Under the pieces are notes generated by a model. That model made no database searches. It was given only the letters and a program-made list of their open reading frames with translations, and was not told the origin of the DNA. Shown here piece after piece: positions 34,017 to 43,373 of a stretch of DNA of 64,000 bases (positions are counted from its first letter, which is position 1; each line of letters starts with the position of its first letter). The stretch is from Aureibaculum flavum. Its GTDB lineage: Bacteria > Bacteroidota > Bacteroidia > Flavobacteriales > Flavobacteriaceae. The stretch covers positions 434,001 through 498,000 of the forward strand of contig NZ_JAEHFJ010000001.1 of NCBI RefSeq assembly GCF_016406085.1, read 5' to 3'. Made by a program: the position numbers and the translations under genes.

Positions 34017-36290
34017 TTAAAATTTATAGTTCACTTTTACTGTAAAATTCCTACCAGGTTCAAATATTCTTCCTGAAAGCAAATCAGAATTTTGATATGA
34101 AAAATTCAGATGTTCATAATATGTTGTATCAAAAATATTTAAAACAGATGCTCCTACTGTTAAATTTTTTATCGGTACAAAACCAATACTAAAATCGAAA
34201 GTGGCAAAGTCGTTAGAGGCAGTTTCCATAAAACTTTTTGATATTCTATTTTGAGCCGCAACAAATCTGGAATTTAAACGGGTCCAGAATTTTTCCTTTT
34301 CGTACTCTAAACCGGCATGAGCAGTAAGCGGAGTTATTTGAGGCAATGGCTCGTCATACTCTTCATTTTGAGCATATGTATAAGAAATATCTGTTGTGAA
34401 TTTTAAGTCTTTATTAATCTCATAGTTGAAATAAAACTCAAATCCAGATTGGGAAGCCTTATCTATATTTACAAAGCGTTTTGCAAATGTAGGTTGAGCA
34501 CTAGGCATGAATTTACGCGATATATTTTCATCTACTACAGGCACAATATAGTTCGTTATTAAGGAATAGAAAACGTTTGCTCCAACTTCAATTTGATCGA
34601 ATCTCTTGTTAAAAGAAACTTCAATTTGATTATTAATTTCAGGATCTAAGTTTGGATTTCCTACGTATTCATAGGGATCAACACCTACGCTAAAATGATT
34701 AACAAAACGTTCTATCATCGAAGCTGTCCGTACTCCTCGCCCTAAGGCTATTTGTACTTGAGCATCTTCTGATTTATATTTCAGCGAAACGGTACCACTT
34801 ATATTCGTTTCATTAGTATCCTCAATTTCACCTCCATATAATTGTAAAAAGTCTAATTCCGCATCATTTATAGATGCATTTACAAAATCGGAACGCAATC
34901 CTGCTGTTAAAGTAAAAAGATTCGTTAGTCTATACTTACCCTCCACAAAAACACCAAAATCATTCAATTTAGAATCTTGCCATATTTTATCAGTAAATAG
35001 TTTAGGAGTTGCTAAGGTATTTCCGTTCATTATCTTAACTATTCTTTCTCTATCTCCCTCTCTGCCAATAAGGTTAGCATCTAAACCTGTATAAATAAAA
35101 AGATTATCATTTGGTGTTAATACCAATTCTGTTTTACCCCCATAAGTTGTTGAAAACACGTTTGAAGCTGCCTCCGTCACTTTATAACTCGGTCTATTTT
35201 CATTTGTCATTAAATGATCTACTTCAGAATAAAACCCTTTAACTGAAAAGGAACTAATTAGGTCTGATATATCCGTAACTTTATAATCTAATCCAGCTAA
35301 AAAGCTATCATCATAAGGAGAATCCATAGGTAATCCAGCATGTTTTATGTCGCTACCAAATGACTGCCTCCAACTTAATTGAATGCGTTGCTTTTCTGTT
35401 GGATTATAGCCTAATTTTACGGAATAATCTGTTGATTTAAAGGATGATGGAACAACGGTACCCTCACCATCTTCGTAATCGCCATAATCACGATACTCGC
35501 CATTTAAGGAAATATCGAATTGATCTGTTTTATAGCTAATACTTCCTCTTGTAGAAAGATTATCTCCATTAGTTTCATAACCAGCTTCTACATCCCCATG
35601 AATACCATTTGCTAAGGTATTTGGATTTCTAGACACTAAGTTTACTATCCCCCCAAAGTTAGGACCAAATCGCATCGTATAAGGACCTTTCACTACTTCA
35701 ATTCTTTCAATTTCATCTGAAATAATATGCGTAGTAATCGGGTCCATTCTATTTGGGCATGCATTTAAAATTTTCATACCACCATCAAGCTGAATATTCA
35801 ATTGTTCATATTTAAATGCTCTAAAAAATGGTTCAGAAGCATAGGCTCCCCTTTTTTGAATACCAAAGCCAGGTATGTCTCTAAACAAGTCACTAACATT
35901 TCTGGGTTGTGTAGTACTTTTAACATGATCCACCACAACTTTAGATTGCGATAAATCTTTTAAAACATCAGCCTCCACTATTATATTCTCTAAATTTATA
36001 TGTTTTACATCTAGAGCTATAGACAACTTGCTCGTTTCAATAATAATCTCTTTTGATTCAAAACTCAAATGCCGAATTATGAGTACATCACCAATAGCAG
36101 CATTTATGGTAAAATTTCCACCACTATCAGAATTTACGATTTCATTTGATTTCTTGATTTGAATAGAGGCATTCTCAATAGTTTTATTGGTAATTGCTTC
36201 TACTACTTTTCCTGTTATTATGGTTTGTTGACACCATAATGTGTTAGTTGATGATACCAAAAATAGTATCATTAATAAATATGTTTTCAT
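34017..36290 (-). CDS. TonB-dependent receptor with copper-receptor (OprC/NosA-like) motifs
   Basis: This is an outer-membrane beta-barrel importer of 757 aa. A signal peptide (residues 1-20) precedes a carboxypeptidase-regulatory-like domain (about 22-105), a plug (about 110-225, with RNVSDLFRDIPGFG) and a barrel ending in VKVNYKF. NACPNRMDPIT in the plug supplies CxxxM (Cys178, Met182), and VDHLMTNE supplies HxM (His359, Met361). These are the two motifs that bind copper in OprC/NosA-type receptors. The downstream T-run terminator closes the unit. The partner gene encoding a Cys-rich small protein lies 172 bases upstream. Confidence 0.87.
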   Translation of the reverse strand: MKTYLLMILFLVSSTNTLWCQQTIITGKVVEAITNKTIENASIQIKKSNEIVNSDSGGNFTINAAIGDVLIIRHLSFESKEIIIETSKLSIALDVKHINLENIIVEADVLKDLSQSKVVVDHVKSTTQPRNVSDLFRDIPGFGIQKRGAYASEPFFRAFKYEQLNIQLDGGMKILNACPNRMDPITTHIISDEIERIEVVKGPYTMRFGPNFGGIVNLVSRNPNTLANGIHGDVEAGYETNGDNLSTRGSISYKTDQFDISLNGEYRDYGDYEDGEGTVVPSSFKSTDYSVKLGYNPTEKQRIQLSWRQSFGSDIKHAGLPMDSPYDDSFLAGLDYKVTDISDLISSFSVKGFYSEVDHLMTNENRPSYKVTEAASNVFSTTYGGKTELVLTPNDNLFIYTGLDANLIGREGDRERIVKIMNGNTLATPKLFTDKIWQDSKLNDFGVFVEGKYRLTNLFTLTAGLRSDFVNASINDAELDFLQLYGGEIEDTNETNISGTVSLKYKSEDAQVQIALGRGVRTASMIERFVNHFSVGVDPYEYVGNPNLDPEINNQIEVSFNKRFDQIEVGANVFYSLITNYIVPVVDENISRKFMPSAQPTFAKRFVNIDKASQSGFEFYFNYEINKDLKFTTDISYTYAQNEEYDEPLPQITPLTAHAGLEYEKEKFWTRLNSRFVAAQNRISKSFMETASNDFATFDFSIGFVPIKNLTVGASVLNIFDTTYYEHLNFSYQNSDLLSGRIFEPGRNFTVKVNYKF

Positions 36291-36462
36291 TAGTTTATGT
36301 TTTAGCTTTTATTAATCAATTACTCTGATTATTACCTATGAGATTTTATAATTAAAAAAAATCATATAGCAATACACCATTCTAATACAGACAATATCCT
36401 TAAAAAAAGATTCAGTATGCTGTAAAAAATTGTTTGTAAACGAAATGGATAATTGTAACTAT

Positions 36463-36849
36463 TTAAACTAAAAACTCTGGAGGTTGAAAAACAGAGCTTA
36501 TGTAGTTATTTGTTTTGCCTGTTTTTATTATATGGAAATTTAATTTTTTTGAAAATTGAAATGCATTTAGCTTATGATGCTCATTTTCATGAGAAGTTAT
36601 AGGAAATTTATCAAAATCAATTACAGGTAATCCTGATGGTTTGTCCTGATTATCACTAGGAAGTGTTTTCTTTATTTCTTTGGCAAGATGACATTTACCA
36701 TTACATTTAAGCTCTGGTTCGTCTTTATTAATACACAATACCTTGGCTATATAATCATAATTCAAATTATAGTCAATTACCGGAACAATGGGCCTAATCA
36801 ATGCTCCAACGTATAAAAAGATAAAAAGATATGTATATATTAATTTCAC
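36463..36849 (-). CDS. Small membrane/exported protein with CX9CX3CH motif
   Basis: The protein is 128 aa of unknown function. A hydrophobic N-terminus (IYTYLFIFLYVGALIRPIVP) is followed by CINKDEPELKCNGKCHLAKE, where Cys39, Cys49, Cys53 and His54 could bind a metal. A His-rich stretch HENEHHKLN follows further on. It lies between menA and the copper-type TonB receptor on the same strand. I recall similar short proteins beside receptors of this kind in Bacteroidota, so a role in copper transfer is likely but not shown. Confidence 0.65.
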   Translation of the reverse strand: MKLIYTYLFIFLYVGALIRPIVPVIDYNLNYDYIAKVLCINKDEPELKCNGKCHLAKEIKKTLPSDNQDKPSGLPVIDFDKFPITSHENEHHKLNAFQFSKKLNFHIIKTGKTNNYISSVFQPPEFLV

Positions 36850-36907
36850 TTACTTCCTCTAATGATACAAAAATAATATTTTTGATATGCGTAAAGAATG
36901 ACTTTTA

Positions 36908-37813
36908 TCATAAAGTTTGAGACAATCCTAAAAGAATGGCGAATAAAAAAGTACTTAAGGCTAATTTCTTTAACTCAGGATCTAGTTTAGTGGCATCTTT
37001 ATTATGATATACGGTAAGTAAATGATTGGAAATAGGTATAAATGCAATTACAAATAAAAATTGTATCGGTGATTTATAATGAAGAACTGAGTAAAATAAT
37101 GCCGTTAGAAAAGCGACAATTAACAAACTATAATGATAATACTTAGCCAATCTTTCTCCCATTTTAACCACTAATGTTCTTTTATTTGCCATTGTATCAG
37201 ATAAGCGATCACGAAGGTTATTTAAATTTAACACGCCAACACTTAACAAACCAATAGAAACTGCCGGTAGAAAAACGGACCATTCCACCTGTTTAGCATA
37301 TAAAAAATAGCTCCCTACAACGCTTAATAAACCAAAAAACAAAAAGACAAAAACATCTCCAAAGCCACTATATCCATAAGCCTTTTTACCCATTGTATAT
37401 TTTATCGCTGCTGCGATACTTGCCAAACCTAAAAGAAGAAATAAAAGAAAATAGTAGAAATTATCTTTACCAAAAGCGAAATACAACAAAATCACAGCAA
37501 TAAGAAAAGTAATAACTCCAGTAATTTTAATGGCATTTAACATCTCTTTCGGAGTTATAATACCACTTTGTAATGCTCTTTGCGGACCTTTTCTATCTGA
37601 ATTATCAGTACCTTTTACTCCATCACCATAATCATTGGCAAAATTTGATAATACTTGAAATCCAATGGTAGTTACTAATGCTAAAAGACATATTTTCCAA
37701 TCGAAATATCCCTGAGCGTACCCTAAGAAACTCCCTACAATGATTCCAGAAAGTGACAAAGGTAATGTTCGTAAACGAGCGGCTTTTAAAAAAGCTGTAG
37801 ATTTTGTATTCAA
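36908..37813 (-). CDS. menA: 1,4-Dihydroxy-2-naphthoate polyprenyltransferase
   Basis: This UbiA-family membrane enzyme prenylates DHNA to demethylmenaquinone. The protein is 301 aa with eight to nine helices. It starts AFLKAARLRTLPLSLSG. The first Asp-rich motif is NFANDYGDGVKGTDNSDR and the second is NNLRDRLSDTMANKRTL. It belongs with menC and menE, 4-7 kb downstream, but is separated from them by the TonB pair and the MBL hydrolase. Confidence 0.93.
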   Translation of the reverse strand: MNTKSTAFLKAARLRTLPLSLSGIIVGSFLGYAQGYFDWKICLLALVTTIGFQVLSNFANDYGDGVKGTDNSDRKGPQRALQSGIITPKEMLNAIKITGVITFLIAVILLYFAFGKDNFYYFLLFLLLGLASIAAAIKYTMGKKAYGYSGFGDVFVFLFFGLLSVVGSYFLYAKQVEWSVFLPAVSIGLLSVGVLNLNNLRDRLSDTMANKRTLVVKMGERLAKYYHYSLLIVAFLTALFYSVLHYKSPIQFLFVIAFIPISNHLLTVYHNKDATKLDPELKKLALSTFLFAILLGLSQTL

Positions 37814-37925
37814 AAGTTTAATGATTAGAATATGGAAATTTAAGATTCAAAAGAATTTTAGATTTGAGCTTATGACTATACACTTAAAGCATGCCAAAAT
37901 TAACAATTTTGCTAAGGATCAATAC

Positions 37926-38528
37926 CTATTTTAAATATTGAGTTTCTTCACTTAACTCTAAGGCCTCTCTGATATTTACAGGGTCTCCATAAGATTGTGC
38001 AATAATAAAACAATCTGCAAAACCTAATCTTTTTAAATCCTCTTTTAAGACTATTGCTTCAGCGTAACTCACAAAATTACCAATAGCATACTTGTTTAAA
38101 TCTCCATCAACAAACTCTTTCATATGTGCTAGATCATCTGAAAATAACTTTGCTTTAAAATTAGCAAAAGCACCAATTTGGATACTATAAACTATTGTTT
38201 CTCCCACTATACCTTGAGCATTTTCTTTAACCTGAATTACGGCTTTTTTTGCTTCTTTTAAGGTATATAGTGTATCGTTATTAATAAGTGATAAATTATT
38301 TTTTATTAAATATTTATTATCGAATTCATTCGTTTTTGGTAAAAAAGACCATAAAAAAAGGATTAAGGCTAATAAGCCAAATAAGCCTAAAATAACTCTG
38401 TGTTTTCTTAGTATAGAATTATTCTCCTCTTCTTCTTTGAGCAGGTTATTTAACTTATTTATGGTTTGGTTTGCTTTATCAACCTCCTCATAAATATTCA
38501 CTAAGTTTTTATCTTTAATATATGGCAT
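37926..38528 (-). CDS. SPOR-like domain protein with coiled coil and one membrane helix
   Basis: The protein is 200 aa. An N-terminal coiled coil (about 12-42) precedes a membrane helix (HRVILGLFGLLALILFLW). The C-terminal part from about residue 110 looks like a SPOR peptidoglycan-binding domain: VYSIQIGAFANFKAKLFS, then NKYAIGNFVSYAEAIVLKED and GFADCFII. It lies 18 bases downstream of the Fe-S oxidoreductase gene and may share its transcript. Confidence 0.75.
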   Translation of the reverse strand: MPYIKDKNLVNIYEEVDKANQTINKLNNLLKEEEENNSILRKHRVILGLFGLLALILFLWSFLPKTNEFDNKYLIKNNLSLINNDTLYTLKEAKKAVIQVKENAQGIVGETIVYSIQIGAFANFKAKLFSDDLAHMKEFVDGDLNKYAIGNFVSYAEAIVLKEDLKRLGFADCFIIAQSYGDPVNIREALELSEETQYLK

Positions 38529-38546
38529 AATTAGTTTCGGTTTAGA

Positions 38547-39326
38547 TTATAGATCTTGTGCATTTGCAATAAGTTCTACAATATCTAATACTTCTATATC
38601 ATTTTCTTTCTCCTTGCTCTTAATCCCATCTGTCATCATTGTATTACAAAACGGACAACCTGTAGCGATAATATCAGGTTTTATTTCTAAAGCTTCTTCC
38701 GTACGTTCTACATTAATATCTTTAGTTCCTTTTTCAGGTTCTTTAAACATTTGGGCTCCACCGGCTCCACAACATAAACCATTACTTTTACAGCGTTTCA
38801 TCTCAACCAATTCAACTTCTAATTTTTGAATTAGTTCTCTTGGTGCTTCATAAACACCATTGGCTCTACCCAAATAACAAGGATCATGAAAAGTAATTCG
38901 CTTTCCTTTATAAGAACCTCCTTCAATTGTTATCTTACCTTCATCTAACAATGATTTTAAAAACTGAGTATGATGCATTACCTCATATTTACCACCTAAT
39001 TGAGGATACTCATTTTTTATGGTATTAAAACAATGGGGACAAGCGGTAACTACCTTTTTAATTTCATAGGCATTCATGACCTCAATATTGGTCATGGCTT
39101 GCATTTGGAAAAGAAATTCATTTCCTGCTCGTTTTGCAGGATCTCCAGTACAACCTTCTTCTGTACCTAATACAGCAAAATTTACCTCGGCCTTATTTAA
39201 AATTTTAACAAAAGCTTTGGTGATTTTTTTTGCTCTATCATCAAAACTACCTGCACATCCCACCCAAAATAAAACTTCAGGTTGTATGCCTTGAGCTGTC
39301 AGTTCAGCCATGGTAGGTACATTCAT
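38547..39326 (-). CDS. Cys-rich Fe-S oxidoreductase subunit (CCG domain; HdrB/GlpC/LutA-like)
   Basis: The protein is 259 aa with two CCG-type modules. The first has FWVGCAGSFDDRA, GTEEGCTGDP and ACPHCFNTIKNEYP. The second has DPCYLGRANG, NGLCCGAGGAQMF and GCPFCNTMM. This domain coordinates unusual iron-sulfur clusters in heterodisulfide-reductase-like and lactate/glycerol-phosphate systems. The membrane-bound partner with two [4Fe-4S] clusters is encoded upstream on the same strand. The electron donor is unknown. Confidence 0.87.
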   Translation of the reverse strand: MNVPTMAELTAQGIQPEVLFWVGCAGSFDDRAKKITKAFVKILNKAEVNFAVLGTEEGCTGDPAKRAGNEFLFQMQAMTNIEVMNAYEIKKVVTACPHCFNTIKNEYPQLGGKYEVMHHTQFLKSLLDEGKITIEGGSYKGKRITFHDPCYLGRANGVYEAPRELIQKLEVELVEMKRCKSNGLCCGAGGAQMFKEPEKGTKDINVERTEEALEIKPDIIATGCPFCNTMMTDGIKSKEKENDIEVLDIVELIANAQDL

Positions 39327-39508
39327 AATATACTATTTAGAGTTACTAAGTCTTAAATTCTAAGCATAATATATACTTAGTAAAGTAAGAGTTTATTTTT
39401 TAATTTTTCCCGTCATCCAAGACTTGAATGATTAATTTTTTATCTAATAAATCTGTCAATTTTAATTTTCACAGATTCGTTGTTTTGGTAAAATGAATTT
39501 ACTATTCG

Positions 39509-40819
39509 CTAATTTTCATCTTTCCAATTTAATCTATCTAATTGATTATACTGCCATGGGGCAGCATTATTTTCTATGTTAGTCATCATTACATTCAATT
39601 CTTGAGGAGCAGCCGATTTTTCCATTACCTGAAATCTTCGCATATCCATAATGATCGATAACGGGTCAATATTTACAGGACACTCTTCTACACAGGCATT
39701 ACATGAGGTACATGCCCAAATTTCTTCATCAGAAATTGTTGTAAATAGATTTTTATCATCTAACTTAAATTCACCATTAGTATCAATGTTCTTACCCACT
39801 TCTTCTAACCTATCTCTAGTCTTCATCATAATCGCTCTAGGCGATAATTCCTTACCTGTTATATTAGCAGGGCATACAGATGTACATCTACCACATTCCG
39901 TACAGGTGTAAGCATTTAATAACTGGACCCAATTTAAATCAAAAACATCTTCAGCTCCAAATTTTTCTGGCATACTATCATCATTACTTTCAGTTTCATC
40001 TGGTGCTGCAAATGGATCTACATTAGGGTCTAGCATCATTTTAACTTCATCTGTTACCGATTGTAAGTTATCAAATTCTCCTAAAGGATTCAAATTAGCA
40101 TAATAGGTATTAGGAAAAGCCAATAAAATATGTAAATGCTTAGAATAGTATAAGTAATTCAAGAAAATTAAAATTCCGGCGATATGCAGCCACCAAGTAG
40201 TTCTCTCAATAACATGTAATGTTTCAGGGTGAATACCACTAAACAAGGGTGCTATAAACTGACTGATAACATTTCCTGAATTAGCTTGCTGAAAAGCAGT
40301 ATCAGCAGCATTCATAGTTAAAAATAATGTCATTAAAATTATTTCAAAATACAAAATGTATAAGGCATCATTTTTCGGGAAGCCTTTCATTTCTTTATTC
40401 CAAAATCTAGGAATACGAATAACCATTCTACGAATCCAAAAAATAATAACTGAAATTAAAACTAATAGAGCAAGAATTTCAAAAGTTCCAATTAACACTC
40501 CGTAAAAGCCACCTAAAAATGATAAAACCCTGTGTGTACCAAAAAGACCATCAATAATAATCTCTATAACTTCAATATTTATAATGATAAAGCCTACATA
40601 AACTATGATGTGAAGAATTCCTGCAATAGGGCGTCTTACCATTTTAGATTGCCCTAAAGCAATATTTATCATATTCTTTAGGCGTAAACTAGAATTATCA
40701 GTTCTATCTACAGCTTTGCCCAATTTAATATTACGCACTAATTTTCTTACGTTTTTAGCAAAAAAACCAATACCAATTATTAATAAAATGGCAAAAAGTA
40801 TGTTAGGTAAGTACTGCAC
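39509..40819 (-). CDS. Membrane Fe-S oxidoreductase with two [4Fe-4S] clusters (HdrC/E-like)
   Basis: The protein is 436 aa. The N-terminal half has about five helices of the nitrate-reductase-gamma/HdrE type, probably binding heme. The C-terminal half contains CTECGRCTSVCPANITG and CTSCNACVEECPVNIDP. With the downstream CCG protein it would form a membrane-bound electron-transfer complex feeding or draining the menaquinone pool (inference). It is the first gene of the fesA-CCG-SPOR unit. Confidence 0.87.
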   Translation of the reverse strand: MQYLPNILFAILLIIGIGFFAKNVRKLVRNIKLGKAVDRTDNSSLRLKNMINIALGQSKMVRRPIAGILHIIVYVGFIIINIEVIEIIIDGLFGTHRVLSFLGGFYGVLIGTFEILALLVLISVIIFWIRRMVIRIPRFWNKEMKGFPKNDALYILYFEIILMTLFLTMNAADTAFQQANSGNVISQFIAPLFSGIHPETLHVIERTTWWLHIAGILIFLNYLYYSKHLHILLAFPNTYYANLNPLGEFDNLQSVTDEVKMMLDPNVDPFAAPDETESNDDSMPEKFGAEDVFDLNWVQLLNAYTCTECGRCTSVCPANITGKELSPRAIMMKTRDRLEEVGKNIDTNGEFKLDDKNLFTTISDEEIWACTSCNACVEECPVNIDPLSIIMDMRRFQVMEKSAAPQELNVMMTNIENNAAPWQYNQLDRLNWKDEN

Positions 40820-41125
40820 TTAGATAGTAATGTTGTTATATATGTTTCTATTTTTAGGTTTAAAATGTCAAAAACACAAGTGCAAAAATTCAATAAACTG
40901 ACATATCACAACATCAAATTTAAAGATTAAAATATTGAATATCAATACTATAAGTATTGACTGCTCATGTATTCACCATATAGTAAAACTAATGAATAAT
41001 ATTTACGATATGTAGTTTACTCCCAATTAGTTATTAACCATGTCTTAACAACTTTATGTTGCCATCAGGTAGTATAGTTGATAAAGGTGTAATTACGGTC
41101 TTAAGCGAATAAAATTAACGAAAAT
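40820..41125. other. 306-base gap upstream of the Fe-S oxidoreductase gene
   Basis: No gene is seen on either strand. A short perfect inverted repeat TCAATAC/GTATTGA lies at about 40942-40960. The promoter of the Fe-S unit and the 3' end of the mlaD-like transcript must be here, but I could not place a convincing consensus promoter or terminator. Confidence 0.5.
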
Positions 41126-42079
41126 TTATTGCTGAATTTCTTCAACTTCAGGTGTATAAGCTTTTGCTTTTTTTCCAAATAATGAAAAATGAACAAATCT
41201 TTTAGGGTTAACTTTTAGCTCAAAAAGTAATTCTTCCATTTCTTTTGAGGCTGCCTCCAGATTATTATACAAACCTTCATCTTTAAGCAATTTACCTATT
41301 GAACCATTACCATCTTCAATATTTGTTAGAATACCGTTAAATTTAGCAATGGTACCTTGTAATTTCTGAACGGTCTCTTTAATTTGTGACTCATTTAACG
41401 AGTCCGTTAAACTAACCAAATTATGAGATGCCATGGTGGCATTTGTTAAAATAGAATCTACTTTACCGTTTTCGGCCAACATATAATCTAAAGATCTAGA
41501 AGCCGTTTTAAAGGTAGATAATGTAGTACTTAACGAAGCAATGGCTTCTCTTAAGTTTGCTTGTGTTTTTTGGTCAAAAATAGCATTAAACCCTACTAAC
41601 AAAGTATCTGTATTCGTTAAAAAACTGGCTACTTTAGCCTGTAATGGTGCAATTTGATCATTTACAGCTCCTAATAAACCAGCCTCTATATTACCTTTTA
41701 GTGTGTCTCCAGAAACAGCATTACGACCATCAAATGCAGGAAGTATTTTTATGGATTTACCACTTATAAAGTCGGGACTATAAATTTCGGCAATACTATT
41801 TTTAGTAAATGCAAAATCATTCTCTAAAGAAAAATTAACGACAAGTACTCCTACTTTTTCAGGATGAAAATAAATACGATCAACTACACCAACCTTTAAA
41901 CCATTAATCGTTACTGGAGCCGAAACTGAGAGTCCTTGAACATTTTCATATTCTACATAAAACTTTCTACCACTCTCAAAAAGATTATTTCCTTTTATAA
42001 AATTAAACCCCCAAACAAAAAGTGCAATGGTAAGCACTGCAATTATTCCTGTTTTTAATTCTCTAGAAATTTTAACCAT
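41126..42079 (-). CDS. MlaD/MCE family lipid-transport protein
   Basis: The protein is 317 aa. One N-terminal helix (TGIIAVLTIALFVWGFNFI) anchors it in the inner membrane. The MCE domain follows at about 38-115 (VQGLSVSAPVTINGLKVGVV). The remainder is a long helical region (about 140-290) ending FGKKAKAYTPEVEEIQQ. MCE proteins form rings that pass phospholipids across the periplasm. The gene lies 64 bases after the amidase gene on the same strand. The permease and ATPase are not in the window. Confidence 0.88.
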   Translation of the reverse strand: MVKISRELKTGIIAVLTIALFVWGFNFIKGNNLFESGRKFYVEYENVQGLSVSAPVTINGLKVGVVDRIYFHPEKVGVLVVNFSLENDFAFTKNSIAEIYSPDFISGKSIKILPAFDGRNAVSGDTLKGNIEAGLLGAVNDQIAPLQAKVASFLTNTDTLLVGFNAIFDQKTQANLREAIASLSTTLSTFKTASRSLDYMLAENGKVDSILTNATMASHNLVSLTDSLNESQIKETVQKLQGTIAKFNGILTNIEDGNGSIGKLLKDEGLYNNLEAASKEMEELLFELKVNPKRFVHFSLFGKKAKAYTPEVEEIQQ

Positions 42080-42143
42080 AAATTATTTAATAAGAAGCAA
42101 TATTACTAATTATTTCCGTGAGTAGAAAGTTAAGCATCAATTT

Positions 42144-43259
42144 TTACTTCGATGCTAAGGCATCCTTTACTGAAATCTTTTTCTCATTTTTAAAGGCTAC
42201 AATAAATGCCCCTTTATATCCTTTCGCTTTTGCTTCTGTTCTTAAAGCCACTGCTTTATTGTAATCAGAGGTTATACCATAATAATATTTATGATGTGCC
42301 CCTACTCTAACTCTTTCTATACCTTTCAAGCCTTTAAAGTTATACGATGCCGTAGCTACTTTTTTTGTGCTTGATGAAATTTGCACTTTAAAATCAACAC
42401 CTTTAACAATTCTTGTTTTTGGAGTTACATCTACTTTCGGTTTCACCTTTGGCTTCACTTCAACAACTGTATTGGCATCAATTTGTTTTTTATATGATTT
42501 AATGGCTTTAAATATTGATGTAGCCATTTCTTGTTGCCCTTTTTTAGAATTTAAATATGCACCTTCTGCCTTATTCGTTAAAAATCCAGTTTCCACCAAG
42601 ACACTTGGCATAAATGTATTTCTCAATACCAAAAAACCAGCTTGCTTCACCAGTCTATCTTTTCGTTTCAAATCGCCAGTAAAGTTGTTTTGAATTAAAC
42701 TAGCTAATGCTAAACTTTGATCTAAAAATTCCTCTTGCATTAATGTTAAGCCGATTACTGATTCTGGTGCATTAGGATCAAAACCATCATAATTTTCTTT
42801 ATAATTATCTTCTAGCAAGATAACAGAGTTCTCTTTTTTTGCAATTTCAAAATTCCGATCATTCTCATGTAAACCCAACACAAAAGTACCTGCACCATAG
42901 GCCGATGATTTACCAAATGCATCACAATGAATTGAAACAAATAAATCTGCTTTTGATTTCTGTGCTATCTTACCTCGTTGATTCAATTCGATAAAAGTAT
43001 CATCATCACGCGTGTAGATAACCTCAAAACTTTCATCAGATTTTAACAGCTTACCTACTTCTAAGGCTATTTTCAAGACAATATCTTTTTCAAAATATCC
43101 ATTCCCCAAATTCCCAGGATCTGTACCTCCATGCCCAGCATCGATAACTACTTTAAACTTTTTTTGAGCAGAAACAGAATTGGCTTGCAATACAAGAAAA
43201 AAAGTAATTGACAACAAAAAAAACTTTTTAATTATTGTTTTAAACAAAGGAGTATTCAT
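42144..43259 (-). CDS. N-acetylmuramoyl-L-alanine amidase (Amidase_3)
   Basis: This periplasmic enzyme splits peptide stems from peptidoglycan. The protein is 371 aa. A signal peptide (residues 1-31, ending SVSAQ) precedes the catalytic domain: VIDAGHGGTDPGN with zinc ligand His43, YTRDDDTFIELNQR, FVSIHCDAF and VLVETGFLTN. The C-terminal part (about 285-355) resembles a SPOR module (KVQISSSTKK, GAHHKYYYGITSDYNKAVAL). It is divergent from lptD, with 114 bases between the genes. Confidence 0.92.
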   Translation of the reverse strand: MNTPLFKTIIKKFFLLSITFFLVLQANSVSAQKKFKVVIDAGHGGTDPGNLGNGYFEKDIVLKIALEVGKLLKSDESFEVIYTRDDDTFIELNQRGKIAQKSKADLFVSIHCDAFGKSSAYGAGTFVLGLHENDRNFEIAKKENSVILLEDNYKENYDGFDPNAPESVIGLTLMQEEFLDQSLALASLIQNNFTGDLKRKDRLVKQAGFLVLRNTFMPSVLVETGFLTNKAEGAYLNSKKGQQEMATSIFKAIKSYKKQIDANTVVEVKPKVKPKVDVTPKTRIVKGVDFKVQISSSTKKVATASYNFKGLKGIERVRVGAHHKYYYGITSDYNKAVALRTEAKAKGYKGAFIVAFKNEKKISVKDALASK

Positions 43260-43373
43260 AAAATTATTAATTATTAACTATTCTTTAGCTTATTCCACTT
43301 AAAAAATATATGTAAGTTTGTAGTTTCAAAAACTAAGCCAAATTTAACGTTTACAAAAATACTATTTATAGCA

